Below are positions 10,190-21,182 of a stretch of 64,000 nt of DNA, one piece after another (the first letter of the stretch is position 1; each line of letters starts with the position of its first letter). This DNA comes from Kitasatospora sp. SUK 42 (GTDB lineage: Bacteria; Actinomycetota; Actinomycetes; Streptomycetales; Streptomycetaceae). Location: the NCBI RefSeq assembly GCF_015776785.2, contig NZ_LFMD02000007.1:421127-485126 (forward strand). Direction: 5' to 3'. The position numbers and the translations under genes were made by a program. Under the pieces are notes generated by a model. The model searched no databases. It worked only from the letters and a program-made list of their open reading frames with translations, and was not told the DNA's origin.

Positions 10190-11452
10190 ATGGCAGGCAC
10201 CGAATCGGAGCCCACAGGCGCACGCGACGCCTCGCTGCCGGCCCGCGCCAAGATCGCGGTCACGGCCGGCCGGGTCGCCGCCGCCGTGTCGCGCAAGGCC
10301 GGGCGCGGAAGCGGCTCGGTGATCGGCGGCAAGGTCGCCCTCAGGCTCGACCCCGATCTGCTCGCCACCCTCGCCGACCACCTCGACGTGGTGCTGGTCA
10401 GCGCGACCAACGGCAAGACCACCACCACCCGACTGATCGCCGAGGCGCTGCGCGCCGCCGGCCCGGTGGTCTCCAACGCCCTGGGCGCCAACATGCCGGC
10501 CGGCATCACCTCCGCCCTGGCCGGCGGCAGCGACGCCCGCTTCGGCGTCATCGAGGTCGACGAGAAGTACCTGGCGACGGTCGCCCGCGACACCCGCCCC
10601 AAGGCGATCGCCCTGCTCAACCTCTCCCGCGACCAGCTCGACCGCGCCGCCGAGACCCGCATGATGGCGGAGAAGTGGCGCGAGGGCCTTCAGAACACCG
10701 AGGCCGTGGTCATCGCCAACGCCGACGACCCGCTGGTGACCTGGGCCGCATCCTCCTGCAAGAAGGTGGTCTGGGTGGCCGCCGGACAGGCCTGGAAGGA
10801 GGACGCCTGGTCCTGCCCCGCCTGCGGCGGTGTGATGCAGCGCCCCGGCGACGACTGGTTCTGCCAGGAGTGCGGCTTCCGGCGCCCCAACCCGCACTGG
10901 GCGCTCCAGGGCACCCACGTGATCGACCCGCAGCGCGGCGCCTGGCCGATCCAGCTCCAGCTGCCCGGCCGGGCCAACCTGGCCAACGCCACCAGCTCGG
11001 CCGCCGTCGCCGCCGTGTTCGGCGTCTCCCCGCAGGTCGCACTGGAGCGGATGCGCTCGGTGGCGGCCGTCGCCGGCCGCTACGACGTGGTCCAGTACCA
11101 GGGCCGGGACATCCGGCTGCTACTGGCCAAGAACCCGGCCGGCTGGCTGGAGACCTTCTCGCTGATCGACGGCCCGCCCGCCCCGGTGATCCTCTCCGTC
11201 AACGCCCTCGACGCCGACGGCACCGACACCTCCTGGCTGTGGGACGTCGACTACGAGCGCCTGGCCGGGCACCCGGTGTTCGTGATGGGCCAGCGCAAGC
11301 TGGACCTGGCCGTCCGCCTGGAGGTCGCCGGGCTCCAGTTCCACGTCGTGGACACCCTGGAGCAGGCCGTCCGGATGGCCCCGCCCGGCCGGATCGAGGC
11401 CATCGCCAACTACACCGCCTTCCAGCAGCTGCGGAAGGTCGTGGCCGGCTGA
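10190..11452 (+). CDS. murT: Lipid II isoglutaminyl synthase, MurT subunit
   Basis: Mur-ligase-like subunit that, with GatD, amidates the D-glutamate of lipid II to D-isoglutamine. The ATP-binding P-loop is SATNGKTTTT (71-80). Four cysteines in CPACGG and CQECG form the ribbon-type insertion characteristic of MurT (about 207-228). The C-terminal domain is the MurT-type domain (DUF1727). Length 420 residues is normal. AAGGAGGA sits at a good distance before the ATG. gatD follows 46 bp downstream on the same strand, the conserved arrangement of this two-gene operon. Confidence 0.95.
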   Translation: MAGTESEPTGARDASLPARAKIAVTAGRVAAAVSRKAGRGSGSVIGGKVALRLDPDLLATLADHLDVVLVSATNGKTTTTRLIAEALRAAGPVVSNALGANMPAGITSALAGGSDARFGVIEVDEKYLATVARDTRPKAIALLNLSRDQLDRAAETRMMAEKWREGLQNTEAVVIANADDPLVTWAASSCKKVVWVAAGQAWKEDAWSCPACGGVMQRPGDDWFCQECGFRRPNPHWALQGTHVIDPQRGAWPIQLQLPGRANLANATSSAAVAAVFGVSPQVALERMRSVAAVAGRYDVVQYQGRDIRLLLAKNPAGWLETFSLIDGPPAPVILSVNALDADGTDTSWLWDVDYERLAGHPVFVMGQRKLDLAVRLEVAGLQFHVVDTLEQAVRMAPPGRIEAIANYTAFQQLRKVVAG

Positions 11453-11498
11453 TGCCGCGCCCGCACGCCCCTCTTTTCGTGACGGAAGGCCTTCGAGG

Positions 11499-12227
11499 AT
11501 GAGTGAGAGCAGCCTGCGCGTGGTCTGGGTCTACCCGGACCTGCTCAGCACCTACGGCGACCGCGGCAACGCCCTGGTCGTGGAGCGCCGGGCCCGCCAG
11601 CGCCATCTCAACGTGACCCGGATCGACGTCCGCTCCGACCAGGCGATCCCCACCAGCGGGGACATCTACCTGATCGGCGGCGGCGAGGACCGCCCGCAAC
11701 GGCTCGCCGCCGAGCGGCTGCGCGCCGACAGCGGCCTGGTCCGGGCCTCCGAGAACGGCGCGATCATCTTCGGCGTGTGCGCGGGCTTCCAGATCATGGG
11801 CCACGAGTTCATCAACGACCTCGGCGAGCGCGAGCCGGGCCTCGGCCTGCTCGACACCTGGACCACGCGCGGCGAGGGCGCCCGCTGCGTGGGCGACGTG
11901 CTCGCCGACGTCGACCCTCGGCTCGGCCTGCCGCAGCTGACCGGCTTCGAGAACCACCAGGGCGTCACCCACCTCGGCCAGGGCGTCCAGCCGTTCGCGA
12001 CCGTCTCCGTCGGCCGGGGCAACGGCACCGGCGACGGCACCGAGGGCGCCTGGCGGGACACCGTCTTCGGCACCTACCTGCACGGTCCGGTGCTGGCGCG
12101 CAACCCCGCCGTGGCCGACATGCTGATCAAGCTGGCGCTGGACGTCAACGCCCTGCCGCCGGCCGACACCACCTGGTACGACGCGCTGCGCGCCGAGCGC
12201 ATCGCCGCCACGACGCGCCCCGCGTAG
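11499..12227 (+). CDS. gatD: Lipid II isoglutaminyl synthase, glutamine amidotransferase subunit GatD
   Basis: Class I glutaminase that supplies ammonia to MurT for amidation of peptidoglycan precursors at the membrane. The 242-residue protein has the nucleophile Cys94 in FGVCAGFQ and the catalytic His195 in GTYLHGP, as in triad amidotransferases of the CobB/CobQ type. It directly follows murT, so the pair is almost certainly co-transcribed and forms the MurT/GatD heterodimer. A strong hairpin follows 19 bp after the stop. Confidence 0.95.
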   Translation: MSESSLRVVWVYPDLLSTYGDRGNALVVERRARQRHLNVTRIDVRSDQAIPTSGDIYLIGGGEDRPQRLAAERLRADSGLVRASENGAIIFGVCAGFQIMGHEFINDLGEREPGLGLLDTWTTRGEGARCVGDVLADVDPRLGLPQLTGFENHQGVTHLGQGVQPFATVSVGRGNGTGDGTEGAWRDTVFGTYLHGPVLARNPAVADMLIKLALDVNALPPADTTWYDALRAERIAATTRPA

Positions 12228-12246
12228 TACTTCCCCACCGCCCCGC

Positions 12247-12273
12247 CCGGGTGACCGCGATGCGGTCACCCGG
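12247..12273 (+). terminator. Terminator after murT-gatD
   Basis: Perfect 12-bp stem CCGGGTGACCGC / GCGGTCACCCGG with a 3-nt spacer, immediately downstream of gatD. The remainder of the 352-bp gap to pfkA (12274-12579) shows no ORF or repeat I would defend and presumably holds the pfkA promoter. Confidence 0.75.
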
Positions 12274-12579
12274 CCCGCGGGCGGCCCCGGACGTACCACA
12301 ATGGGGATGCCGGCTGCACACCCTCCTCGGCAGCAGGCTGCACTTCCACGCGGGGGCGCCGACGGCGCCGCTCCCGCGTCGGCTCCTGCCCGGCCGGACC
12401 AGGGGCCGTATGCTCGACTTCACGGTCGATTTCGGACGTTCCGTCCGGATCGGCCGGTCCTTCACCCCGCGGCCACCTCCCCGCCACCACGGCGTGGGGG
12501 CGCCTCGTTACGGTGACGGCTCGTCGTCCCAGCCTGTAGTCCGGCCGTTCCTCGGTTCTGCTCGGGAGTTGCAAAGCTA

Positions 12580-13605
12580 ATGCGTATTGGAGTGCTGACC
12601 AGCGGCGGTGACTGCCCCGGCCTGAACGCGGTGATCCGATCCGTGGTCCACCGAGGGGTGGTCGACCACGGCGACGAGATCATCGGGTTCGAGGACGGAT
12701 GGCGCGGTTTCCTGGAGGGCCACCACCGCCCCCTGACCCTGGACTCGGTGAGCGGCATCCTGGCCCAGGGCGGCACCATCCTCGGTTCGTCCCGCGTCCA
12801 GCCGAGCCACCTGCGCGACGGGGTCGAGCGGGCCAAGAAGTACTGCGCCGACCTCGGCCTGGACGCGGTCATCCCGATCGGCGGCGAGGGCACCCTGAAG
12901 GCCGCCAAGCTGATGAGCGACGCGGGCCTGCCGATCGTCGGCGTGCCGAAGACCATCGACAACGACATCGCCGCCACCGACGTGACCTTCGGCTTCGACA
13001 CCGCCGTCTCGGTGGCCACCGAGGCCCTGGACCGGCTGAAGACCACCGCCGAGTCCCACCAGCGGGTCATGGTCGTCGAGGTCATGGGCCGGCACACCGG
13101 CTGGATCGCCCTGAACGCGGGCATGGCGGCCGGCGCGCACGCCATCGTCGTCCCGGAGCGCCCGTTCCACATCGAGAAGCTCACCGCCGTGGTCCGCGAG
13201 CGCTTCGACCGCCAGAAGAAGTTCGCCATCGTGGTCTGCGCCGAGGGCGCCAAGCCCGAGCCCGGCACCATGCACTGGGAGGAGGGCACCAAGGACATCT
13301 ACGGCCACGAGCGCTTCACCGGCATCGCCACCCAGCTCTCCCGCGAGCTGGAGCACCGCCTCGGCAAGGAGGCCCGTCCGGTGATCCTCGGCCACACCCA
13401 GCGCGGCGGCACTCCGACCGCCTACGACCGGGTGCTCGCCACCCGCTTCGGCTGGCACGCCGTGGAGGCCGTCCACAAGGGCGCCTTCGGTCACATCACC
13501 GCGCTGCAGGGCACCGACATCAACCTGGTCCCGCTGGCCGAGGCCGTCGCCGAGCTGAAGACCGTCCCGCAGGAGCGCTACCTGGAGGCCGAGACGGTCA
13601 TCTGA
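12580..13605 (+). CDS. pfkA: ATP-dependent 6-phosphofructokinase
   Basis: Phosphorylates fructose-6-phosphate in glycolysis. The 341-residue protein starts MRIGVLTSGGDCPGLNA, the family signature. GGEGT at 101-105 has Gly, not Asp, at the position that separates ATP-using from pyrophosphate-using enzymes, so ATP is the predicted donor. PKTIDNDI supplies the catalytic Asp, and MGRHTGWIA and HTQRGG bind the sugar phosphate. Streptomycetes usually carry several pfkA paralogues; which one this is cannot be told from the window. GGGAG precedes the ATG. A 13-bp-stem terminator follows. Confidence 0.96.
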   Translation: MRIGVLTSGGDCPGLNAVIRSVVHRGVVDHGDEIIGFEDGWRGFLEGHHRPLTLDSVSGILAQGGTILGSSRVQPSHLRDGVERAKKYCADLGLDAVIPIGGEGTLKAAKLMSDAGLPIVGVPKTIDNDIAATDVTFGFDTAVSVATEALDRLKTTAESHQRVMVVEVMGRHTGWIALNAGMAAGAHAIVVPERPFHIEKLTAVVRERFDRQKKFAIVVCAEGAKPEPGTMHWEEGTKDIYGHERFTGIATQLSRELEHRLGKEARPVILGHTQRGGTPTAYDRVLATRFGWHAVEAVHKGAFGHITALQGTDINLVPLAEAVAELKTVPQERYLEAETVI

Positions 13606-13622
13606 CCGCCCCGCCCCACCGC

Positions 13623-13653
13623 GGAGCCCCCGGTCCGTCCGACCGGGGGCTCC
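13623..13653 (+). terminator. Terminator after pfkA
   Basis: 13-bp perfect stem (13623-13635 with 13641-13653) and 5-nt loop, 18 bp after the pfkA stop. Confidence 0.75.
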
Positions 13654-13891
13654 CGTGTGACGTCGGTTCCCGGGACCCGATCGTGGTCCTGGGGACCGAC
13701 ATCGTCGTTTCGGGCGGGTCCCATGCCGATCCGTCCGACCGGGGCCGGGGAGATCCCTGCGGGGCCGAGGGCGGTGCCGCGGGTCGGCACGGTCATTGGT
13801 AGCTTCTTCCCCACCTCGGGACAGCCGTCGGAGCCGTCGCGGGCGGCATCATCGGCCGGAAGGCCGGCGGCGGGGTGGGAGGACTGTCCAC

Positions 13892-15004
13892 GTGACGGAG
13901 CTTTTGCGGGGCGCGACCCCGACGGTCGCACTGCGGGAGGGCGACGACCTGGTGGTCGCCGAACTGGAGGCGGGCGCACCGATCCGGCAGTCACGACTGC
14001 CGGGGTGCCAGTCCCATGACGTCCGGCTGTACCGGGTCCGGATGGTCCGACACGACCGGGGGATCTCGGTGATCGCCCCGGCTGTCGACGGTGGCGCTCC
14101 CGTACATGTCGCGGACGACGTGGGCGGGGAGTTCACCACCCTCCCGGCCTCGCCGGCCACCGACCCGCAGCCGGGCCAGTACCACGTGCTGCGGGACGGG
14201 ACGACCGTGCTGGTCGGTGCGGTGCGCCGGCCGACGGCACTCGGCACCGTGCGCAGCGTGCACCGGCTGCCCTGGGGTGCCACGGCCTGGGAGGAGCTCT
14301 CCGTCCCGGACCTCTACCTGGTCCTGGGTGTCACCAGCACCCCGGAGGAGCCGCTGGTGCTGACCGGCGGCAGGCTGGAGGCCCCGGACCGCTCGGGCGA
14401 GCCTCGGCTGGTGCCAGTGCTGCTCACCCCGGTGCCCACCGGGGACGGGTGGCGCGAGCTGGACCTCACCGGGTGGGGCCGACCGTCGGTCGCCTGGCGT
14501 CTCAGGCTCGGTGGGGCCTTGGTCGACCCGCGCACGGGCGCGTTCGCGGAGGCGGCCGGGGCCGGTGACCTCTGGTGCGCGGCGACCGAGTTCGGCGACT
14601 GGTGGGAGCACACCCTGCTCTACGCGGCGGACGTGGCCGAACGCTCGTGGTCGTTCCTCCGCCTCTCCCACGACAGCGTCGTGGGGCGCCCCTCGGTCGC
14701 GGCGGACGGTGTCACCGCCGTCTCCGCCGCCGGGCGGCTCCTGCGCTACGCGCGGGGTGCGCGACGGTGGAGGTCCTCGGACCTGCGCCCCGTGCTGCGC
14801 GGGCTCCATCCCGACGTCTCCGCCGGAGTCACCGTCACCGACATGGCGGTGGCGGAGAACCGGCTCGTGCTCGTCGTCGGCCCGTCCGGCCAGGAGCTGC
14901 CCAGGGGGCAGGCGGTCTGTTCGCTGCCCCTGGACGGAACGTCCGCCGAGGTTCTCCTCGATACTGCGGGTTCCGACCGGGTGGTGCGTGCCCTGACGGC
15001 CTGA
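13892..15004 (+). CDS. Hypothetical protein, possible beta-propeller-like
   Basis: Not recognised. From the GTG at 13892, with GGGAGGA nine bases upstream, the product is 370 residues; a longer frame to 13796 adds a low-complexity Arg/Ser stretch and is less likely. It has no signal peptide or membrane segment. Repeated short strands ending in Trp/Asp-rich turns (WEELSVPDLY, WRELDLTGWG, DWWEHTLLYAAD, RRWRSSDLRP) suggest an all-beta, perhaps propeller-like fold, but that is inference. It stands between the pfkA terminator and the dehydrogenase gene at 15160 on the same strand. Confidence 0.68.
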   Translation: MTELLRGATPTVALREGDDLVVAELEAGAPIRQSRLPGCQSHDVRLYRVRMVRHDRGISVIAPAVDGGAPVHVADDVGGEFTTLPASPATDPQPGQYHVLRDGTTVLVGAVRRPTALGTVRSVHRLPWGATAWEELSVPDLYLVLGVTSTPEEPLVLTGGRLEAPDRSGEPRLVPVLLTPVPTGDGWRELDLTGWGRPSVAWRLRLGGALVDPRTGAFAEAAGAGDLWCAATEFGDWWEHTLLYAADVAERSWSFLRLSHDSVVGRPSVAADGVTAVSAAGRLLRYARGARRWRSSDLRPVLRGLHPDVSAGVTVTDMAVAENRLVLVVGPSGQELPRGQAVCSLPLDGTSAEVLLDTAGSDRVVRALTA

Positions 15005-15159
15005 TCGCCGGATCGCCGTCCGGGGCCCCGTCCCTCCTCCTGGAAGGGCGGGCCCCGGGGTTCCGACGGGCATGGCGAGTCCGACGGGTCTGGCGGGCGC
15101 TCGACCGACGGTCCGGATAGCGTGACCGGTGGAGCGGACCACCCACGGAAGGACAGCCG

Positions 15160-16155
15160 ATGGAGATCCTCGCGTACGGAGTGCAGGCCGACGAACGACC
15201 GCTGCTGGAGCGGGCCTTCGCGGGCCGCCACGCACTGCGCTGCCTGGACGTGTTCCTCAACCACGACACCGCCCCGCTGGCCGCCGGGTACCCGGCCGTC
15301 AGCAGCAGCGTCAACGCCGTCCTGGACGCCGGGACGCTCGCCGTCCTCGCCGCAGGCGGCACCAAGCTGATCGCCCAGCGCTCCACCGGCTTCAACAACA
15401 TCGACCTCGACGCCGCCGCCGACCTCGGCCTCACCGTCGCCCGGGTCTCCTACTACAGCCCATATTCAGTTGCTGAACACGCCTGGGCCCTCGCGCTGGC
15501 CGTCAACCGCCGCCTCACCCGCGCCGCCAACCGCACCCGCGAGTTCGACTTCCGCCTCGACGGCCTCCTCGGCCGGGACATCCACGGCATGACCGTCGGG
15601 GTCATCGGCACCGGCAAGATCGGCGAGTGCTTCACCCGCATCGCGGCCGGCTTCGGCACCACCCTGCTCGGCTGGGACATCGCCCCCAACCCGGTGTGCG
15701 AGGAACTCGGCATGCACTACACCGAACTGCCCGAACTCCTCTCCCGCGCCGACCTGATCAGCCTCCACGTACCGCTCGTGCCGGCCACCCACCACCTCAT
15801 CGACACCTCCGCCCTGGCCCGGATGAAGGACGACGCCATCCTCATCAACTCCAGCCGCGGCGGCCTCGTCGACAGCGCCGCCCTCGTCGAGACCCTGCGC
15901 GCCGGGCGGCTGTCGGGCGTCGGCCTGGACGTCTACGAGGAGGAGACCGGCGTCTTCTTCACCGACCGCTCCATCCACGGCATCACCGACGACACCCTCG
16001 CCCGCCTCGTCACCTTCCCCCAGGTCCTCGTCACCAGCCACCAGGCCTACTTCACCCACACCGCCGTCGGCCAGATCATCGACGCCACCGCCCGCAACAT
16101 CGACGACTTCGCCCTCGGCCGCACCAACGAGAACACCCTCGTCCCGAAGAACTGA
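15160..16155 (+). CDS. D-2-hydroxyacid dehydrogenase, D-lactate dehydrogenase type
   Basis: NAD-dependent reduction of a 2-keto acid, most likely pyruvate to D-lactate. The 331-residue protein belongs to the D-isomer 2-hydroxyacid dehydrogenase family. The nucleotide-binding GTGKIG is at about 150-155, the catalytic Arg in NSSRGG (about 233), the Glu in DVYEEE (about 261) and the His in TSHQAYFT (about 294). The conserved VSYYSPYSVAEHA segment matches the D-LDH branch more than glycerate dehydrogenases. A TAGCGT -10-like element lies at 15118-15123. No fermentative partners adjoin it. Confidence 0.88.
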   Translation: MEILAYGVQADERPLLERAFAGRHALRCLDVFLNHDTAPLAAGYPAVSSSVNAVLDAGTLAVLAAGGTKLIAQRSTGFNNIDLDAAADLGLTVARVSYYSPYSVAEHAWALALAVNRRLTRAANRTREFDFRLDGLLGRDIHGMTVGVIGTGKIGECFTRIAAGFGTTLLGWDIAPNPVCEELGMHYTELPELLSRADLISLHVPLVPATHHLIDTSALARMKDDAILINSSRGGLVDSAALVETLRAGRLSGVGLDVYEEETGVFFTDRSIHGITDDTLARLVTFPQVLVTSHQAYFTHTAVGQIIDATARNIDDFALGRTNENTLVPKN

Positions 16156-16561
16156 CCCGACGGACCGGCACAGCCCTCATCGGTGGCGGCAGACGGACGC
16201 CCGAGGCGCTGGTGCAACGTCAAAGGCCAGGCAGGCGGGACCCTCACCCGACGGGCCGCGGTGAAACGGACTGCGGTGAAGGCCAGTTGTCGATCGGCCC
16301 CCACCGAGGCACACCTGCTCGCCCCCGCGGTGGCGCGCGAGGTCTGTTACAGTCGGCGTGACCTTTATTCGTGTGATCGAGGAGTGGCAGACGTGGCGGG
16401 TGACGACGACATCTCCGGGTGAGATCCGGATCTGACGGCCACCGGCCGGTGCTTCACGAGCGCCGCAGCCGAAGTGGTCCGCATCGTCGTGCCCCTTTCC
16501 CCACATCTGCCCGGGGCAGAGGTCTACCCTCCTGCCCTCGCTCTTCTTCGAGGTCATCTCC
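16156..16561 (+). promoter_or_regulatory. 406-bp leader region upstream of the ABC-F genes
   Basis: No gene-sized ORF. It contains a possible -10 (TACAGT, 16348-16353), a well-placed ribosome-binding site and a 9-codon leader ORF (16393-16422), followed by about 140 nt of GC-rich RNA with short inverted repeats before the ABC-F start. The layout suits translation-dependent attenuation, well known for ABC-F antibiotic-resistance genes. Confidence 0.45.
16393..16422 (+). CDS. Nine-residue leader peptide (uORF) before ABC-F gene
   Basis: GTG start at 16393 preceded by GAGGAG (16379-16384) at 8-nt spacing, a better Shine-Dalgarno than most genes here. It reads MAGDDDISG then TGA. The run of three Asp codons and the position 139 bp before an ABC-F gene suggest a sensor ORF for ribosome stalling. 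Translation is inferred, not proven. Confidence 0.4.
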   Translation: MAGDDDISG

Positions 16562-18196
<1,635 letters not shown>

Positions 18197-18275
18197 CCCG
18201 CCGACGTGTGAACGGGCCCGCGCCCGAGGCTCCGTGCCCGGCGGGCCCACCCCCCCTCACCCCGGAAGGCACCCC

Positions 18276-19928
18276 GTGCTCCAGCACGCCCTGCTCGCCC
18301 ATGACGTCGTCCGCAACCTCGGCGGCCGACGCGTCCTCGACGGCGTCCACCTGACCGCCTCCCCCGGCCACCGGATCGGCCTGATCGGGGAGAACGGCGC
18401 CGGAAAGTCCACCCTGTTGCGGGTCCTCGCCGGGGTGGACGAACCCGACGCGGGGAGCGTCTCGCGCCCCGCCGACCTCGGCTTCCTCCACCAGGAGATG
18501 CCCTTCGAGGCAGCCGTGACCGTCGCCGCCGTCCTGGACGACGCCCTGCGCGAGGCCCGCGAGGACCTCGCGGAACTCGATCGGCTCGGCGGCGAACTCG
18601 CCCGTGTTCCGGAGGACTCCCCCGGCCACCCGGAACTCCTGGACGCCTACGGCAGGCGGCTGGAGCAGGCCCGGTACCGGGAGGCCTGGGACGCCGACCG
18701 CCGCGCCGCCCTGGTCCTCGACGGGCTGGGCCTCGGCGCGCTCGGGCACGACCGCACGCTCGGCACCCTGTCCGGCGGTCAGCGCGGCCGGCTGGCCCTC
18801 ACCGCGCTGCTCGTCCGACGGCCGTCCGCGCTGCTGCTGGACGAGCCGACCAACCACCTCGACGACGGCGCCGCCGCCTTCCTGGAGGAGCAGATCCGCG
18901 CACTGCCCGGCACCGTGGTCGTCGCCGCCCACGACCGGGCCTTCCTCGACGCCGTCTGCACCCATCTGGTCGACCTCGACCCGGCGGTGGACGGACCGGT
19001 CCGCTACGGCGGCAACTACAGCGCCTACCTCGGCGAGCAGCGCGCCGAGCGGGAACGCTGGGAGCGGCGGTACGCCGAGGAGCAGCAGGAGCTGGCGCAG
19101 CTGCGGCACTCGGCCGGCGTGACGGCTCACCTGGTCGCACCGGACCGGGGGCCGCGCGACAACGAGAAGATGGGCTACGGCCACCGGGCGGGCCGGGTGC
19201 AGAACCAGGTCTCCCGCCGGGTACGCAACGCCACCCGGCGGCTGGAGGAGCTGGAGCGCGTACAGGTCCCCGAGCCGCCGCGCCCGCTGCGGTTCACGGC
19301 CGGTGCCCTGGCCGGCGCCACCGAGGAGGAGGACACGCAGCCCCTGGTGTCGCTCCGGGACGTCCGGGTGCCCGGCCGGCTCGCACTGGACGACGTGGAG
19401 GTGTCAGCGGCCGACCGGCTGCTGGTCACGGGCGGCAACGGGACGGGCAAGTCCACGCTGCTCGCGGTGCTCGCCGGGCACCTCGCCGCCGAGGGCACGG
19501 TACGCCGACGCCCCGGGCTGACGGTCGGGCTGCTCACCCAGGACACCGTGTTCGACCGGCCCGACCGCACCGTCCGTGACACCTACCAGCGGGTGCTGGG
19601 CGCGGCACGCGCCGAGGAGGTCCCCTTGGAGTCGCTCGGTCTGCTGCACGCGGCAGACCTGGACAAGCCCGTCGGCCGCCTGTCCGTCGGACAGCGCCGA
19701 CGACTCGCACTGGCGCTCCTGGTGGCCGACCCGCCGCAACTACTGCTCCTCGACGAACCCACCAACCACCTCTCCCCGCGGCTGTGCGACGAACTGGAGG
19801 ACGCCCTCGGCACCGGCCCCGGCGCGATCGTCCTCGCGAGCCACGACCGCTGGCTGCGCCGACGCTGGCAGGGCCGCGAACTGCGGCTGGAGCCGGCGCT
19901 GGAGCCGGCCAGGAGCTCGTGCCGCTGA
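18276..19928 (+). CDS. ABC-F family ATPase, TlrC/macrolide-resistance-like
   Basis: Second ABC-F protein, 550 residues from the GTG at 18276 (GGAAGG six bases upstream); the frame extends 14 codons further without a better start. Two ABC domains: Walker A GENGAGKST and GGNGTGKST, signatures LSGGQRGRLA and LSVGQRRRLA, Walker B LLLDEPTNHLD and LLLDEPTNHLS. The last has Ser in place of the usual Asp after NHL. The long linker (about 250-345) contains NEKMGYGHRAGRVQNQVSRR, like self-resistance ABC-F proteins of macrolide producers such as TlrC. It probably shares the transcript of the first ABC-F gene. It converges with the LuxR gene with a 28-bp gap. Confidence 0.87.
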   Translation: MLQHALLAHDVVRNLGGRRVLDGVHLTASPGHRIGLIGENGAGKSTLLRVLAGVDEPDAGSVSRPADLGFLHQEMPFEAAVTVAAVLDDALREAREDLAELDRLGGELARVPEDSPGHPELLDAYGRRLEQARYREAWDADRRAALVLDGLGLGALGHDRTLGTLSGGQRGRLALTALLVRRPSALLLDEPTNHLDDGAAAFLEEQIRALPGTVVVAAHDRAFLDAVCTHLVDLDPAVDGPVRYGGNYSAYLGEQRAERERWERRYAEEQQELAQLRHSAGVTAHLVAPDRGPRDNEKMGYGHRAGRVQNQVSRRVRNATRRLEELERVQVPEPPRPLRFTAGALAGATEEEDTQPLVSLRDVRVPGRLALDDVEVSAADRLLVTGGNGTGKSTLLAVLAGHLAAEGTVRRRPGLTVGLLTQDTVFDRPDRTVRDTYQRVLGAARAEEVPLESLGLLHAADLDKPVGRLSVGQRRRLALALLVADPPQLLLLDEPTNHLSPRLCDELEDALGTGPGAIVLASHDRWLRRRWQGRELRLEPALEPARSSCR

Positions 19929-19956
19929 CCAGTGCACGGCGGGGCTTCCGCGAGCG

Positions 19957-21051
19957 TCACCTCGTGGGCGGCTCCGCGACCGCAGGGAAGTGCGACATCA
20001 TCATCTGCGCGACGAACTCGCGCCGGCTGCGCACACCGGTCCGGTTGAAGATCGACTTCAGGTGGTCCTGGACCGTGACCGGGCTCAGCGAGAAGCGGGC
20101 CGCCATCTCCTGGGTGCTCCGGCCGCGGAGCACCTCCAGGGCGATGTCCCGCTCGCGGGCGGTCAGGCCGAACGCGAGCAGGGCGACCGGCATCCGTTCA
20201 CTCGCCGCCGCCGGGGTGACGACCACCGCGACGCTCCCGTCCGGACGGCCCTCCAGGGCGGAGGCCTGCACGACCAGCCACTGTCCTGTCGGCGTCCGGA
20301 GCAACGCCCGGGCCGCCGCGGCGGCCTGCCCGCCGACGGCGAGGCCACGGGCCTGCTTGGCGGCCGTGATGAACGCGCTGGGGATGCCGTCCGCGAGTCG
20401 CACGTCCTCGGCCAGTTCGGCGATCAGCGCGTGCGCCCGGAGATCGGCGGACACCAGGGTGTCGTTCGGCCCCAGGATCGCGACGGCCGGCCCGGCCTCC
20501 GCGGCCGGCTCGGAGTCGGGTGGTAGGTAGTAGCCGCGCAGCGCCGAGGCGACCTGGCGACTCACCCGCTCCATCAGCGCCAGCTCGGCCGGGCTGAACG
20601 CCGCGGCGCCGCCTCTGGTGCGCATGATCGCCGCCGAGCCCCACCGACCGCCCTGGAGGTCGAAGTTGACCCGCAGTTCGTCGGCGAAGCCCCAGGCGGA
20701 GAGCAGTTCCCGGTACCGGACACTGCGTTCCGGCCGCCCCTGATGACCGAGCACCATCGACCGGGTGACCTGACCGGACGCCCTGATGGCCGTGAAGGTC
20801 GTACTGTCCTCGCTCCACAGCTCCAGCTGGGCGGAGTCCCGGAAGCCCTCGACGTCGAGCCCCTCGGACACCGTCGAGGTGAGGAAGCCGGTGGCCGGAT
20901 CGGCGCCGTGCCAGCACCCGGCGTCGAACGGCAGGCCCGCCCGGATGAGGGAGTTGAGCTCGCGGAACAGGTCCGCCATGCCGAGCCCGGCGGTGGACAG
21001 GTCCGTGATGTCCCCGAGCAGTCTGCGCTCGATGTCCCGGCGGTTGGCCAC
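19957..21051 (-). CDS. LuxR-family transcriptional regulator with sensory N-terminus
   Basis: A 364-residue regulator. The C-terminus (about 295-355) is a LuxR/GerE helix-turn-helix: LTARERDIALEVLRG then STQEMAARFSLSPVTVQDHL. The N-terminal 160 residues look like a GAF-type sensor domain (FDAGCWHGADPATGFLTS, FDLQGGRWGSAAIMR), and the middle resembles a second sensory segment (VAILGPNDTLVSAD). The ligand is unknown. It is divergent from a second large LuxR gene across 131 bp, so the two may share operator sites. Proximity to the putative RiPP genes makes a pathway role plausible. Confidence 0.86.
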   Translation of the reverse strand: MANRRDIERRLLGDITDLSTAGLGMADLFRELNSLIRAGLPFDAGCWHGADPATGFLTSTVSEGLDVEGFRDSAQLELWSEDSTTFTAIRASGQVTRSMVLGHQGRPERSVRYRELLSAWGFADELRVNFDLQGGRWGSAAIMRTRGGAAAFSPAELALMERVSRQVASALRGYYLPPDSEPAAEAGPAVAILGPNDTLVSADLRAHALIAELAEDVRLADGIPSAFITAAKQARGLAVGGQAAAAARALLRTPTGQWLVVQASALEGRPDGSVAVVVTPAAASERMPVALLAFGLTARERDIALEVLRGRSTQEMAARFSLSPVTVQDHLKSIFNRTGVRSRREFVAQMMMSHFPAVAEPPTR

Positions 21052-21182
21052 ACATCGATCCTAACCCGGCGCCATCCCCGAAGTCTGGGATACCGCCGGG
21101 AGTTGCCGCCGTCCAGGATCAGTACAAACGATCCCTCAGGCGCACGGGCGCAGTACAGGTGGAGCCAACTCCGGAGCCGTCC

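Noticed and set aside
12274..12579. Short ORFs between gatD and pfkA
   Set aside because: All are low-complexity frames without ribosome-binding sites.
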